The translations under genes were made by a program, and so were the position numbers. DNA of 64,000 nt, from the NCBI RefSeq assembly GCF_024055605.1, contig NZ_JAMXLX010000001.1, forward strand, positions 744,001 through 808,000, given 5' to 3'. Below, one piece after another: positions 25,827-34,370 of this stretch. This stretch comes from Ciceribacter sichuanensis (GTDB lineage: Bacteria > Pseudomonadota > Alphaproteobacteria > Rhizobiales > Rhizobiaceae). The first letter of the stretch is position 1. Every line of letters begins with the position of its first letter. The notes beneath the pieces were generated by a model. That model did no database searches, had not been told where the DNA came from, and worked only from the letters and a program-made list of their open reading frames with translations.

Positions 25827-25940
25827 CGGCTGGAAGATAAGGGCGGTACCCGCATTCGCCAAATGCCGCTTGCGCAAAAGTTGGGGAAGGCGGCTGTTAT
25901 TGCGGGAATGAAATCATGAGGCACTGGAAAGGAGTGTTCG

Positions 25941-26405
25941 ATGACCGGAATTGGAGAGATTGTTGCTGCCGTTTTGAGCCTGCCTGCCGCGCCGACGCTG
26001 CTTGTCGCGACGCTGTTGCTCCTATGCATATGCCTCGTCGCGCAACAGGTTGTTCTGCGGCAGATGTCGCCGGGGATGAAGCGATTTAACCGGAACATCG
26101 TCAGGATGTGGGATCGCGTCGCGCTTGGCCTGCACGGGCTCTTCGACTGGCCTGAGCTACCGGTCGGGCGATGGCGCCCGGAAAGTCTGGGGAAGGCTGC
26201 AATGACGGTTCCGCTCGTCTTTCTGGCGATGATCGTTTTTCTGTTCTTCATATGGGCGACGTTCGTGTTCTTCTTTTCCTGCCTGTCGAGGGTGGTGGAA
26301 GCTCCCGGAGCAGCGGCTTTCGTTCTGTTCTACATGCTGGTTTGTGTCTCTTTTACCCGGGCACTGATGATCGGCGCGGCAAAGACGTGGTATGGGATTC
26401 TCTGA
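25941..26405 (+). CDS. Hypothetical membrane protein
   Basis: 154 residues with three predicted membrane helices: about 18-38, 88-112 (AMTVPLVFLAMIVFLFFIWA) and 122-142. The loop after the first helix is basic (FNRNIVRMWDRVA). A strong ribosome site GGAAAGGAGTG precedes the ATG. I do not recognise the family. Divergent from mutY and 44 bp before dciA, with a hairpin between. Position alone does not give a function. Confidence 0.75.
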   Translation: MTGIGEIVAAVLSLPAAPTLLVATLLLLCICLVAQQVVLRQMSPGMKRFNRNIVRMWDRVALGLHGLFDWPELPVGRWRPESLGKAAMTVPLVFLAMIVFLFFIWATFVFFFSCLSRVVEAPGAAAFVLFYMLVCVSFTRALMIGAAKTWYGIL

Positions 26406-26416
26406 TTGTTACATGG

Positions 26417-26437
26417 AGGAGAGGGCTCCTCTCCTTT
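26417..26437 (+). terminator. Possible weak terminator
   Basis: AGGAGAGG / CCTCTCCT, 8 pairs with a GCT loop, followed by TTTCG, 12 bp after the membrane-protein stop. Only three T residues, so read-through into dciA is likely. Confidence 0.5.
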
Positions 26438-26449
26438 CGAACAGGATGA

Positions 26450-26977
26450 ATGAGGGTCATGACCCCAGGTGAAAAGTCTCAGCGTTTCAGGCGTCGGGGA
26501 GAAATCCAGATCTCCGAAATCGCCAATGGAATCATCGATCCGGTGCTCTCGCGCCGGGCAGGGATTTCGACTGCGCTCCTCGGCTCGTGGGACGAAATCG
26601 CCGGTGAGAACTTTGCCGAGTGTTCGCGTCCCGAAAAGATCGCCTGGCCGCGTCGCGGCGATCCGGGCGACGAGGGAGGCCATCGGCCCGGCGTGCTGAC
26701 GATTGCCTGCGAAGGCGCGCGGGCGCTTTTTCTCTCTCATGCCCAGGGCGAGTTGATCGCGCGCATCAACGGCTTCTTCGGCTATCCCGCCATCGGCCAG
26801 ATCCGCATCGTCCAGAAACCCGTGTCCACCGCGTCGCTCAGACCGTCTCGCCCGCGCAAGCTGGAAGGGGAGAAGGCTAAACGGCTTGCTGCGATGATGG
26901 AGGGGATCGAGGACGAGAAGCTGAGGCAGGCGATTGAACGGCTCGGCACGGGCGTTCTGTCACGGCGCAAGCGCTGA
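26450..26977 (+). CDS. DciA-like DUF721 protein
   Basis: 175 residues. The DUF721 core is visible: ISEIANGIIDPVLSRRAGISTALLGSWDEIAGENFAECSRPEKI, LTIACEGARALFLSHAQGELIARINGFFGYPAIGQIRIVQ, then a basic tail. DUF721 includes DciA, the ancestral loader or operator of the replicative helicase DnaB in bacteria lacking DnaC. The start could also be ATG 26459; neither has an ideal ribosome site. Upstream of the DsbA-like gene, 155 bp away. Confidence 0.85.
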   Translation: MRVMTPGEKSQRFRRRGEIQISEIANGIIDPVLSRRAGISTALLGSWDEIAGENFAECSRPEKIAWPRRGDPGDEGGHRPGVLTIACEGARALFLSHAQGELIARINGFFGYPAIGQIRIVQKPVSTASLRPSRPRKLEGEKAKRLAAMMEGIEDEKLRQAIERLGTGVLSRRKR

Positions 26978-27133
26978 CGCACTGTCGTCATCCGACAAAC
27001 ATGAAGAAGAATTAATCTCTTAGCGGCGGAAAGGTCACGATTCTTTGATGAAACGGCATTTCCTCCGCCTTGTTTGCGGCCGCGTCGCATTATAACGGTG
27101 GATCAAACTCAAAACAGCTCTAACGGGTGTCCC

Positions 27134-27811
27134 ATGTCGAACCTTGAACTGAAACTCACCAAGCGCAGCCTGCTGAGCGGCATTGCCGTCGCCGGTGTCG
27201 GCGTGGCATTCGCGTCTCCCGCCGCAGCCGTTGACATTCCGAAGCCGGACCGCGACGTCGACATGGAAGAGGTGCTGAAGCCCGGTCCGCTGAAGGACAT
27301 GGCGCTCGGTGACGCCAACGCTCCGGTCAAGATCGTCGAATACATGTCGATGACCTGCCCGCATTGTGCGCACTTCCACGCCACGACCTTCGACACGATC
27401 AAGGAAAAGTACATCGATACCGGCAAGGTCTATTTCGTCCTGCGCGAATTTCCGTTCCCGCGTGACACCGCATCGCTCGCAGCCTTCATGCTGGCGCGCT
27501 GCACGCCGGAGGATCGCTACTTCCCCTTCGTCTCCATGTTCCTGAAGCAGCAGATGACCTGGGCCGCTCCGGCGGATAACGATGTGCGGGCCGCGATGCT
27601 GCAACTGTCGAAACTTGGTGGTTTTACACAGGAGAGCTTTGACGCCTGCTTGACGAACGCACAGCTTGCCGCTGATGTGACGGCGGGCAGGGACCACGCG
27701 GCAAAGGATTTCGGCATCCAGTCGACGCCGACCTTCCTGATCAATGGCAAGAGCTATTCTGGGGACATGTCGGTTGAAATCATGTCGGCGCTCATCGACA
27801 GCCTGCTTTGA
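27134..27811 (+). CDS. DsbA family thiol:disulfide oxidoreductase
   Basis: 225 residues with an N-terminal export signal ([20 protein letters not shown]). The thioredoxin fold has the active site CPHC in [12 protein letters not shown] and the cis-Pro loop STPTFLING. The alpha-helical insertion lies between them. It oxidises or isomerises disulfides in the periplasm; the type resembles BdbD/DsbA-like proteins of Rhizobiales. It precedes smc on the same strand, with a hairpin and 84 bp between. A TTG/ATG upstream at 27074 would only add a non-signal leader. Confidence 0.92.
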   Translation: MSNLELKLTKRSLLSGIAVAGVGVAFASPAAAVDIPKPDRDVDMEEVLKPGPLKDMALGDANAPVKIVEYMSMTCPHCAHFHATTFDTIKEKYIDTGKVYFVLREFPFPRDTASLAAFMLARCTPEDRYFPFVSMFLKQQMTWAAPADNDVRAAMLQLSKLGGFTQESFDACLTNAQLAADVTAGRDHAAKDFGIQSTPTFLINGKSYSGDMSVEIMSALIDSLL

Positions 27812-27830
27812 TCCGCGCTTCGGACTGATG

Positions 27831-27863
27831 TCGGGCAGCGGCAGGAAACGTGCGCCCGATTTT
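27831..27863 (+). terminator. Possible terminator after the DsbA-like gene
   Basis: TCGGGC / GCCCGA with a 17-nt loop followed by TTTTCG. The long loop makes it weak. Confidence 0.45.
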
Positions 27864-27895
27864 CGTTCTGCAATTGCCGTCGGCGGAGGGGTTGA

Positions 27896-30800
27896 ATGAA
27901 GTTCAATCGTCTCCGTCTTCTCGGCTTCAAATCCTTCGTGGAGCCGACGGAATTCATCATCGAGCGAGGCCTGACCGGTGTTGTCGGCCCGAACGGCTGC
28001 GGCAAGTCCAATCTTGTCGAGGCCCTTCGCTGGGTGATGGGCGAAAACTCCTACAAGAATATGCGCGCGTCCGGCATGGACGACGTGATCTTCTCCGGTT
28101 CAGGCAATCGGCCGGCCCGTAACACTGCCGAAGTCGGCCTCTACCTCGATAACGCGGATCGTACCGCGCCCGCCTCTTTCAACGATGCCGACGAAATCCA
28201 GGTGACGCGCCGTATCGAGCGCGGCGAGGGGTCCGTCTATCGCATCAACGGTAAGGAAGCCCGCGCCAAGGATGTCCAGCTTCTCTTTGCCGATGCTTCC
28301 ACCGGCGCCCGCTCGCCCTCCATGGTCGGGCAGGGCCGCATCGGCGAACTCATTCAGGCAAAGCCTCAGGCACGCCGGCAATTGCTGGAAGAAGCAGCCG
28401 GTATTTCCGGCCTGCATTCGCGCCGTCACGAGGCGGAACTGAGGCTGCGTGCCGCCGAAACCAATCTCGAACGTCTCGAGGACATCACTGCCCAGCTCGA
28501 AAGCCAGATCGAGAGCCTGAAACGTCAGGCTCGTCAGGCCAATCGCTTCAAGATGCTTTCTGCCGATATCCGCGCGCACGAAGCCATCCTCTTGCATATC
28601 CGCTGGAGCCAGGCCAAGCAGGCCGAGGGCGAGGCGGAAAGCGCGCTGAACCAGGCGACTGCCATCGTCGCCGAAAAGGCGCAGGCGCAGATGGAGGCGG
28701 CAAAGTCTCAGGGCATTGCCAGCCTGAAAATGCCGGAACTGCGCGAGGAGGAAGCGCGCGCCGCCGCCGCCCTCCAGCGCCTGCAGATTGCCCGTAGCCA
28801 GCTTGACGAAGAGGCGAGCCGCCTTCTCAAGCGTCGCGACGAACTCACCCGCCGGATGGCGCAGCTCGGGGAAGACATCCGGCGCGAAGAGAGCATGGTC
28901 GCGGACAACGCCGAAGTGCTCGAACGGCTTTCGTCGGAAGAGGTTGAGCTCGAGGAAATCCTTGCCGATGCGGGCCGCTACGGCGAAGAGGCGCGCGAGA
29001 CTTTCGAAGCTGCCGCTGCAACGCTTGCCGAGAGCGAAAGACGATTTACCGCGTTGACGGCCGAACGCGCCGAAGCCGCTGCCGGTCGCAACCAGCTGGA
29101 ACGCCTGATCCGCGATCTTGCCGATCGTCGCCAGCGCGTCGAGCGACAGGTGGAAGACGCGGTCCGCGAACTGGACCAGGTCACCGCCCGCATCGCTGCA
29201 CTTCCCGACCCGGAAGAAAAACGGGAAATGGTGGAAGCGGCCGAACAGACGCTTTCAGATAACGAGGTTGCCGTCGCGGACGTGGAAACGGCTCTTGCCG
29301 ACGCTCGCCGCAGCGAAAGCATGCTGCGCGCACCGCTCGAAGCTGCTCGTTCGAAGCTCAACGGGCTGGAAACCGAGGCGCGTACGATCAGCCGTATGCT
29401 GGCCTCTGCCGCTGCCGGAGATTTTTCGCCTGTTGCCGACGAACTGACGGTCGACCGTGGGTTCGAGACGGCGCTAGGCGCCGCACTCGGTGACGATCTC
29501 GACAGTTCTCTCGATCCCTCCGCCCCGGCCCATTGGACGGATAACGGCGATGGTGCGGGCGATCCGCCGCTGCCGGAAGGGGTGGTTCCGCTCGCTGCCC
29601 ATATGACCGCGCCGGCAGCGTTGGCCCGACGCCTGCGCCAGATCGGTATTGCCGACGAGGCCACGGCGCTGAGGCTGATGTCGCAGCTTCGTCCCGGTCA
29701 GCGACTGGTCACGAAGGATGGCGCGGTCTATCGCTGGGACGGTCATGTGACGGGTTCCGAAGCGCCGAGCGCTGCGGCGCTGCGTCTGGCACAGAAAAAC
29801 CGCCTTGCCGAAATCGAGGGGGAGGCGGAAGAGGCGCGTTACGCGCTGTCCGAGGCCGAGGAACGTCTCGCGGAAGCGATGGAAGCGATCCGCATCGAGG
29901 AGGGCCGGCTTTCGGAAGCGCGCGAGATGCAGCGCCTTTCGGTCCGCCACCTTGCCGATGCGCGTGAAGCGCTGACCCAGGCTGAGCGCGCCTCCGGCGA
30001 TCTCGTGCGCCGTCGCGTGGTGATCGAGGAAGCCGTCAACGGCTTGAAGGGTCAGATCGAGGAAATTCTCGAACAGGAAGAAAACGCCCGGATCGAGATC
30101 GAGGAAACGCCGGATCTTTCCGCGCTCGACAGTCGTCTGCGCGAGGCCGAGGCCGAAGTCGCCACCGATCGCGGCAGGCTTGCCGAGGCGCGCGCCCGTT
30201 TCGAAGGTCTTGCCCGCGAGGACGAGAGCCGCCGCCGTCGCATTCTGGCAATCCGGCAGGAGCGTTCCACATGGCAGGCCCGTGCCAGAAGCGCGGAAGA
30301 TCATATAGCCACCCTGCGTGAGCGCGAGGCGGAAGCGCAGGACGAAATGGTGGCGCTGGAACTCGCGCCCGACGAATTTGACGAAAAGCGCCGCGCCCTG
30401 CTGTCGGAACTGGACAAGGCCGACAAGGCGAGGCGCGAAGCCGCCGACCGCCTGATCGAGGCCGAGGGACGTCAACGTGAGGCCGACAAGAAGGCGGCTG
30501 CTGCCCTTTCGGAACTTGCCGAAAGCCGGGAAAAGCGGGGCCGTGCGGAAGAACGCCTCGTTTCGGCGCGTGAATGGCGCAAGGAAGCCGAGCAGCGTAT
30601 TCAGGAGGGCCTGAACGTGCCCCCGCACGAGGCGTTCCGGTTGACCGGTCTGAAGGACCCGGCGGAGATCCCGGATCTTCGCGAAGTGGAGCGCGACCTT
30701 GACCGCCTGCGGATCGAGCGCGAGCGTCTCGGCGCGGTCAACCTTCGCGCCGACGAGGAGCAGAAGGAGCTTTCCGACAAGCTGGAAGCACTGGTCAAGG

Positions 30801-31360
30801 AGCGCGACGACGTGATCGACGCGATCCGCAAGCTGCGCGGCGCGATCCAGAGCCTCAACCGCGAAGGCCGCGAACGGCTGATTGCCGCCTTCGACGTGGT
30901 CAACGCCCAGTTCCAGCGGCTGTTCACCCATCTCTTCAATGGCGGCACGGCCGAGCTTCAGCTCATCGAGAGCGAAGACCCGCTGGAAGCCGGCCTCGAA
31001 ATCCTCGCCCGTCCGCCCGGCAAGAAGCCTCAGACGATGACGCTGCTTTCCGGCGGCGAGCAGGCGCTGACGGCCATGGCGCTGATCTTTGCAGTGTTCC
31101 TCACCAATCCCGCGCCGATCTGCGTGCTGGACGAGGTGGATGCGCCGCTCGACGACCACAATGTCGAGCGCTACTGCAACTTGATGGACGAGATGGCGGC
31201 CTCGACCGAGACCCGTTTCGTCGTCATCACCCACAATCCGATCACCATGGCGCGCATGAACCGGCTGTTCGGGGTGACCATGGCCGAGCAGGGCGTATCG
31301 CAGCTCGTTTCCGTCGACCTCCAGACCGCCGAGCAGCTGCGCGAGCGGGAAGCGGTGTGA
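27896..31360 (+). CDS. smc: Chromosome segregation protein SMC
   Basis: 1154 residues, complete. Walker A GPNGCGKS (31-38), two long coiled-coil arms (about 165-480 and 640-960) rich in Glu/Arg/Ala, a hinge (about 495-630), ABC signature LLSGGEQ (1050-1056) and Walker [14 protein letters not shown] (near 1075-1087). It forms a ring with ScpA/ScpB that organises and segregates the chromosome. CGGAGGGG lies upstream of the ATG. Slight shortening of the hinge-proximal coils compared with Bacillus SMC is usual in this order. The next gene is a lysozyme inhibitor homologue 32 bp away. Confidence 0.98.
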   Translation: MKFNRLRLLGFKSFVEPTEFIIERGLTGVVGPNGCGKSNLVEALRWVMGENSYKNMRASGMDDVIFSGSGNRPARNTAEVGLYLDNADRTAPASFNDADEIQVTRRIERGEGSVYRINGKEARAKDVQLLFADASTGARSPSMVGQGRIGELIQAKPQARRQLLEEAAGISGLHSRRHEAELRLRAAETNLERLEDITAQLESQIESLKRQARQANRFKMLSADIRAHEAILLHIRWSQAKQAEGEAESALNQATAIVAEKAQAQMEAAKSQGIASLKMPELREEEARAAAALQRLQIARSQLDEEASRLLKRRDELTRRMAQLGEDIRREESMVADNAEVLERLSSEEVELEEILADAGRYGEEARETFEAAAATLAESERRFTALTAERAEAAAGRNQLERLIRDLADRRQRVERQVEDAVRELDQVTARIAALPDPEEKREMVEAAEQTLSDNEVAVADVETALADARRSESMLRAPLEAARSKLNGLETEARTISRMLASAAAGDFSPVADELTVDRGFETALGAALGDDLDSSLDPSAPAHWTDNGDGAGDPPLPEGVVPLAAHMTAPAALARRLRQIGIADEATALRLMSQLRPGQRLVTKDGAVYRWDGHVTGSEAPSAAALRLAQKNRLAEIEGEAEEARYALSEAEERLAEAMEAIRIEEGRLSEAREMQRLSVRHLADAREALTQAERASGDLVRRRVVIEEAVNGLKGQIEEILEQEENARIEIEETPDLSALDSRLREAEAEVATDRGRLAEARARFEGLAREDESRRRRILAIRQERSTWQARARSAEDHIATLREREAEAQDEMVALELAPDEFDEKRRALLSELDKADKARREAADRLIEAEGRQREADKKAAAALSELAESREKRGRAEERLVSAREWRKEAEQRIQEGLNVPPHEAFRLTGLKDPAEIPDLREVERDLDRLRIERERLGAVNLRADEEQKELSDKLEALVKERDDVIDAIRKLRGAIQSLNREGRERLIAAFDVVNAQFQRLFTHLFNGGTAELQLIESEDPLEAGLEILARPPGKKPQTMTLLSGGEQALTAMALIFAVFLTNPAPICVLDEVDAPLDDHNVERYCNLMDEMAASTETRFVVITHNPITMARMNRLFGVTMAEQGVSQLVSVDLQTAEQLREREAV

Positions 31361-31392
31361 TCGGCAGACGGTAGACCTCGGGCAGGATGTGC

Positions 31393-31815
31393 ATGAAAGC
31401 CACCATCACCGCTAGTCTCGCTGCTCTCGTTCTTCTGACGCTCGCTCCTTTCGGGCGGGCGGACGATCGGCCGGCGCTCTCGGGAAACTTCCTGCCGTCC
31501 GTCCTCGCGTCCTCCGAAGCGCATCGCGACTCACTGACCAAGGTCATCAAGGGCAGGCAGCGCATGCCGGTCTGGGTGAAATCGATGATGAACGACCCGC
31601 GCTACATTTCCCTTGCCTCGGAAAAGGTGGAGGTCGAGGGACGCCCGATGCAGCTCTTCAAGACCTGCGAACCGAGAACCTGCGTGGACAGCGAGATGCG
31701 GGTGCTTTTTTCCGCCGATGGCAAGCATGCGGTCGTGCTGGTGCGCGACAAAAAACGGGGAGAGCAGTTTCTCGGCGACCCGAGCGCAGGGGAAAAGGAA
31801 GCGCTGGAGCGCTAA
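31393..31815 (+). CDS. Ivy-type C-type lysozyme inhibitor
   Basis: 140 residues with a signal peptide (MKATITASLAALVLLTLAPFGRA). The conserved Ivy loop has two Cys flanking a short turn: CEPRTC (92-97), corresponding to CKPHDC of E. coli Ivy, where His contacts the lysozyme active site. Here the central residue is Arg in place of His, so inhibition is not certain. The following beta strands (MRVLFSADGKHAVVLVRD) also match. Start at 31393, with AGGA 5 bases upstream, over 31387. It would act in the periplasm against host lysozymes or own lytic enzymes. Confidence 0.82.
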   Translation: MKATITASLAALVLLTLAPFGRADDRPALSGNFLPSVLASSEAHRDSLTKVIKGRQRMPVWVKSMMNDPRYISLASEKVEVEGRPMQLFKTCEPRTCVDSEMRVLFSADGKHAVVLVRDKKRGEQFLGDPSAGEKEALER

Positions 31816-31865
31816 CTCTTTTCCGCCGGCATTAAACCGGATGGCCTCCTTGCTCCCCGGGGATT

Positions 31866-32861
31866 TCAGACCCTTGCCAGCCGAACGCGGGTGCCCCACG
31901 GATCCGCAGCTTCGATGCCGTTATCCGTTTCGGTAAAGGTGAAGCCCTGCGCCTTCAGCCGTTCCTTCTGCCGCTCGATGATCGCGGCGTCGGCCGTCGT
32001 CAGCGAGAACCAGTCGAGGCCGGTCGTGGCCTCGTTGCGCCGGCCGGCGTTTTCGCTTTCCCAGATATTGGCGCCGATGTGGTGATGGTAGCCGCCGGAG
32101 GAGAGGAAGGATGCACCGCGCTCGTCTGAACCGGAGGTGACGTCCAGCCCGAGGCCCGCCTGATAGAAGGATCGGGCCTTTTCAAGTGAGCCAACCTTCA
32201 GGTGAATGTGGCCGATTCTCAGTGCCGACGGCGCACCTGTGTAGACGTCCCGGTCCGTGCCGGTTCCGGTCTTCTCGAGTACGTCGTCGACATCGAGCGG
32301 CTTGGTTCCCATGGTCACGCGGCCCTCGTTCCATACCCAGCCCTCCTTGGAGCGGTCGGAATAGACCTCGATGCCGTTGCCTTCCGGATCTGCGAGATAG
32401 ACCGCTTCGCTGACGCTGTGATCGGCAAATCCGACGAGCGGGATCTGGTTGATCGCCACATGCACCAGCCACTTCGCCAGGTCGGCCCGCGACGGCATCA
32501 GGAAGGCGGTGTGGTAGAGCCCGGCCTCACCGCCTGCCTCGTATTCCGCATTCGGCCGGTTCAAGAGGTTCAGGAGAGGTGTTCCGCCGGCCCCGAGTGT
32601 GACCATATCGGCATCTTCGCGGATCACCTCGAAGCCCAGCATCTGCTGGTAATAGCGCTTGAGCAGCGCCATGTCCTTGGCCCTGAGGCTGACTTCGTCG
32701 ACATGAACGGGCGTAGTGAGCGCGAAGGGCAGGCCAGCCTGCGTTTGGGGTGCTAATGGCGAGGTCAGTCCTTCTGCCCGAAGCGCGCCGGCCATGGCGC
32801 CGGCAAGGCTTACGCCGCCGCAAAGCTGTAGAAGGGTTCTTCGGGTAAGGGCGGCGCTCAT
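31866..32861 (-). CDS. VOC-family (glyoxalase/dioxygenase fold) protein with Tat signal
   Basis: 331 residues. The N-terminus (ALTRRTLLQLCGGVSLAGAM, then AGALRA) is a twin-arginine signal, so the protein should be exported folded. Two VOC modules follow (about 70-195 and 205-331), with the block GLYHTAFLMPSRADLAKWL, ADHSVSEAVYLADPEGNGIE and GHIHLKVGSLEKARSFY, plus GYHHHIGANIW. It is a clear paralogue of the cytosolic protein at 44632-45537. AGGAAG precedes the start. Substrate unknown; the family includes extradiol ring-cleavage dioxygenases. Confidence 0.88.
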   Translation of the reverse strand: MSAALTRRTLLQLCGGVSLAGAMAGALRAEGLTSPLAPQTQAGLPFALTTPVHVDEVSLRAKDMALLKRYYQQMLGFEVIREDADMVTLGAGGTPLLNLLNRPNAEYEAGGEAGLYHTAFLMPSRADLAKWLVHVAINQIPLVGFADHSVSEAVYLADPEGNGIEVYSDRSKEGWVWNEGRVTMGTKPLDVDDVLEKTGTGTDRDVYTGAPSALRIGHIHLKVGSLEKARSFYQAGLGLDVTSGSDERGASFLSSGGYHHHIGANIWESENAGRRNEATTGLDWFSLTTADAAIIERQKERLKAQGFTFTETDNGIEAADPWGTRVRLARV

Positions 32862-32962
32862 CAGACTTCCTGTCGCTTGTGTTCCGTTCGGGATACACGG
32901 CGGCAGGCAGCACTGCATCTCACAACTGCGTGTGTTTTTTCGCCTCTACACGGTCCCGTGTT

Positions 32963-33214
32963 TCAGGCCCGCCAGAACGGCGCGTTGGCGATCTCTTTTG
33001 CCTGTTTGCGGGTCAGGCGGTAGTCCTTCAGCATTTCATCCGTCATGGCGGAAAGGTCGTTCCGCAATTGCCGCCGTTCCAAGTAGCGCTCGTACCAGAC
33101 CTCCAGAGTTGCCATCATGCGTCCGAACTGGACACCGACCGCCTGTTGCTGGCCTTTGCGGTTCACGGCTACGCTCTGGGTTATGCGGGGAACTCCCGAT
33201 ACTGTCATCTTCAT
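32963..33214 (-). CDS. DUF1127 domain-containing protein
   Basis: 83 residues. The C-terminal half holds the DUF1127 pattern: LERRQLRNDLSAMTDEMLKDYRLTRKQAKEIANAPFW. In Agrobacterium and relatives small DUF1127 proteins act in RNA or phosphate regulation; that is family knowledge, not proof for this gene. The start at 33212-33214 has AGGA upstream. It is divergent from a LysR regulator with 111 bp between. Confidence 0.85.
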   Translation of the reverse strand: MKMTVSGVPRITQSVAVNRKGQQQAVGVQFGRMMATLEVWYERYLERRQLRNDLSAMTDEMLKDYRLTRKQAKEIANAPFWRA

Positions 33215-33325
33215 CGATCCTGCTTTCCATCGTTCTTTATGGGGTGAAGGATACGCTTGTTTCTCGGGCGGAAAATTGAATAATAAGAACCAAATATGTG
33301 AGAAAAAGTTACAGAAGGTGTCGCA

Positions 33326-34276
33326 TTGGAACATCTGCCTCCCTTGTCGTCGCTGCTCGCCTTCGAGGCGGTGTTCCGCACCGGTTCCGTGACGGCTGCT
33401 GCCGATCTGCTTGGCCGCACCCATTCGGCCGTCAGCAAGCAATTGCACCAGCTGCAGGACCATGCAGGCGTCGAACTGTTCCGCAAGCAGGGAACGGGGC
33501 TGGTCCTGACACCCGGCGGGAAAGCCTTCGCCAAGGTCGTCACGGCGGCCTTCGAGGAGATGCGGGGCGGTTACGCGACGTTGAGGGGCAGGAGCGACCA
33601 GTCGACGGTGACGATTGCCGTCAGCGCCACGTTTGCTCGCGTCTGGGCCATTCCGACTGTATCGAGGTTCAACATCGATCATCCCGATATCGATATCCTA
33701 ATCAGGCTTGTCGGCCCGATCGGCAGCCGCGACCTCGAGGTCGCGCCTGATCTCGTCATGTCCTGGGACCGGCTGCTGACTCCGATGGGAGAGGAAGCCT
33801 TCACCGTTTCGCTTGGCGATGTGCATATGGGACCGGTCGTCTCGCCGTCCCATCCCCACACGTTCGCCGATGGCATCCTGTCGTTTGCGACCCGGATCGA
33901 CAGGCGCGGCGCGGAAATCGTTTGGGCGAACTGGTCGAGGATCTCCGGCATTGCCGTGGACTGGAAGAAGGCGATGACCTACGACCATTCCTATCTGGCC
34001 TTCGAGGCGGCGCGCATGGGCATGGGGGCGGTGATTGCCCCGCGTTTCCTGATCGAGGATGAGTTGGCAAGCGGTGCGCTCGTCGCGCCTGCCGGCTTTC
34101 TGGTGTTCAAGGAAGGCTTCTATGTCCGTCCCTACGATACCCGTCGCGGCAAGCTGACGAAGAATGCACGCATCTTCCTGGACTGGCTGGAATCGAATGC
34201 GCGCCTGACGCCGGAGGGGCGACCGGCCTTCCTGTCGGCTGACGCCGGGCTCTCCGTGCCTCTGCCGCAATTATGA
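33326..34276 (+). CDS. LysR family regulator (GcvA-like)
   Basis: 316 residues. HTH: LSSLLAFEAVFRTGSVTAAADLLGRTHSAVSKQLHQLQ at the N-terminus, followed by GVELFRKQGTGLVLTPGGKAF. The remainder is the periplasmic-binding-type effector domain. It resembles the GcvA group, whose members often control amino acid metabolism. Divergent from the DUF1127 gene; ppdK starts 95 bp downstream in the same direction. Target unknown. Confidence 0.92.
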   Translation: MEHLPPLSSLLAFEAVFRTGSVTAAADLLGRTHSAVSKQLHQLQDHAGVELFRKQGTGLVLTPGGKAFAKVVTAAFEEMRGGYATLRGRSDQSTVTIAVSATFARVWAIPTVSRFNIDHPDIDILIRLVGPIGSRDLEVAPDLVMSWDRLLTPMGEEAFTVSLGDVHMGPVVSPSHPHTFADGILSFATRIDRRGAEIVWANWSRISGIAVDWKKAMTYDHSYLAFEAARMGMGAVIAPRFLIEDELASGALVAPAGFLVFKEGFYVRPYDTRRGKLTKNARIFLDWLESNARLTPEGRPAFLSADAGLSVPLPQL

Positions 34277-34370
34277 TGCATTGCAGCATGAAGATTGGCA
34301 AGTGGCGTTCCCAAGCATTCGTATTTGCTGTAAAGCGTCGGAAAACAGCCTGTCTGGGTGGAGCAAAGGC

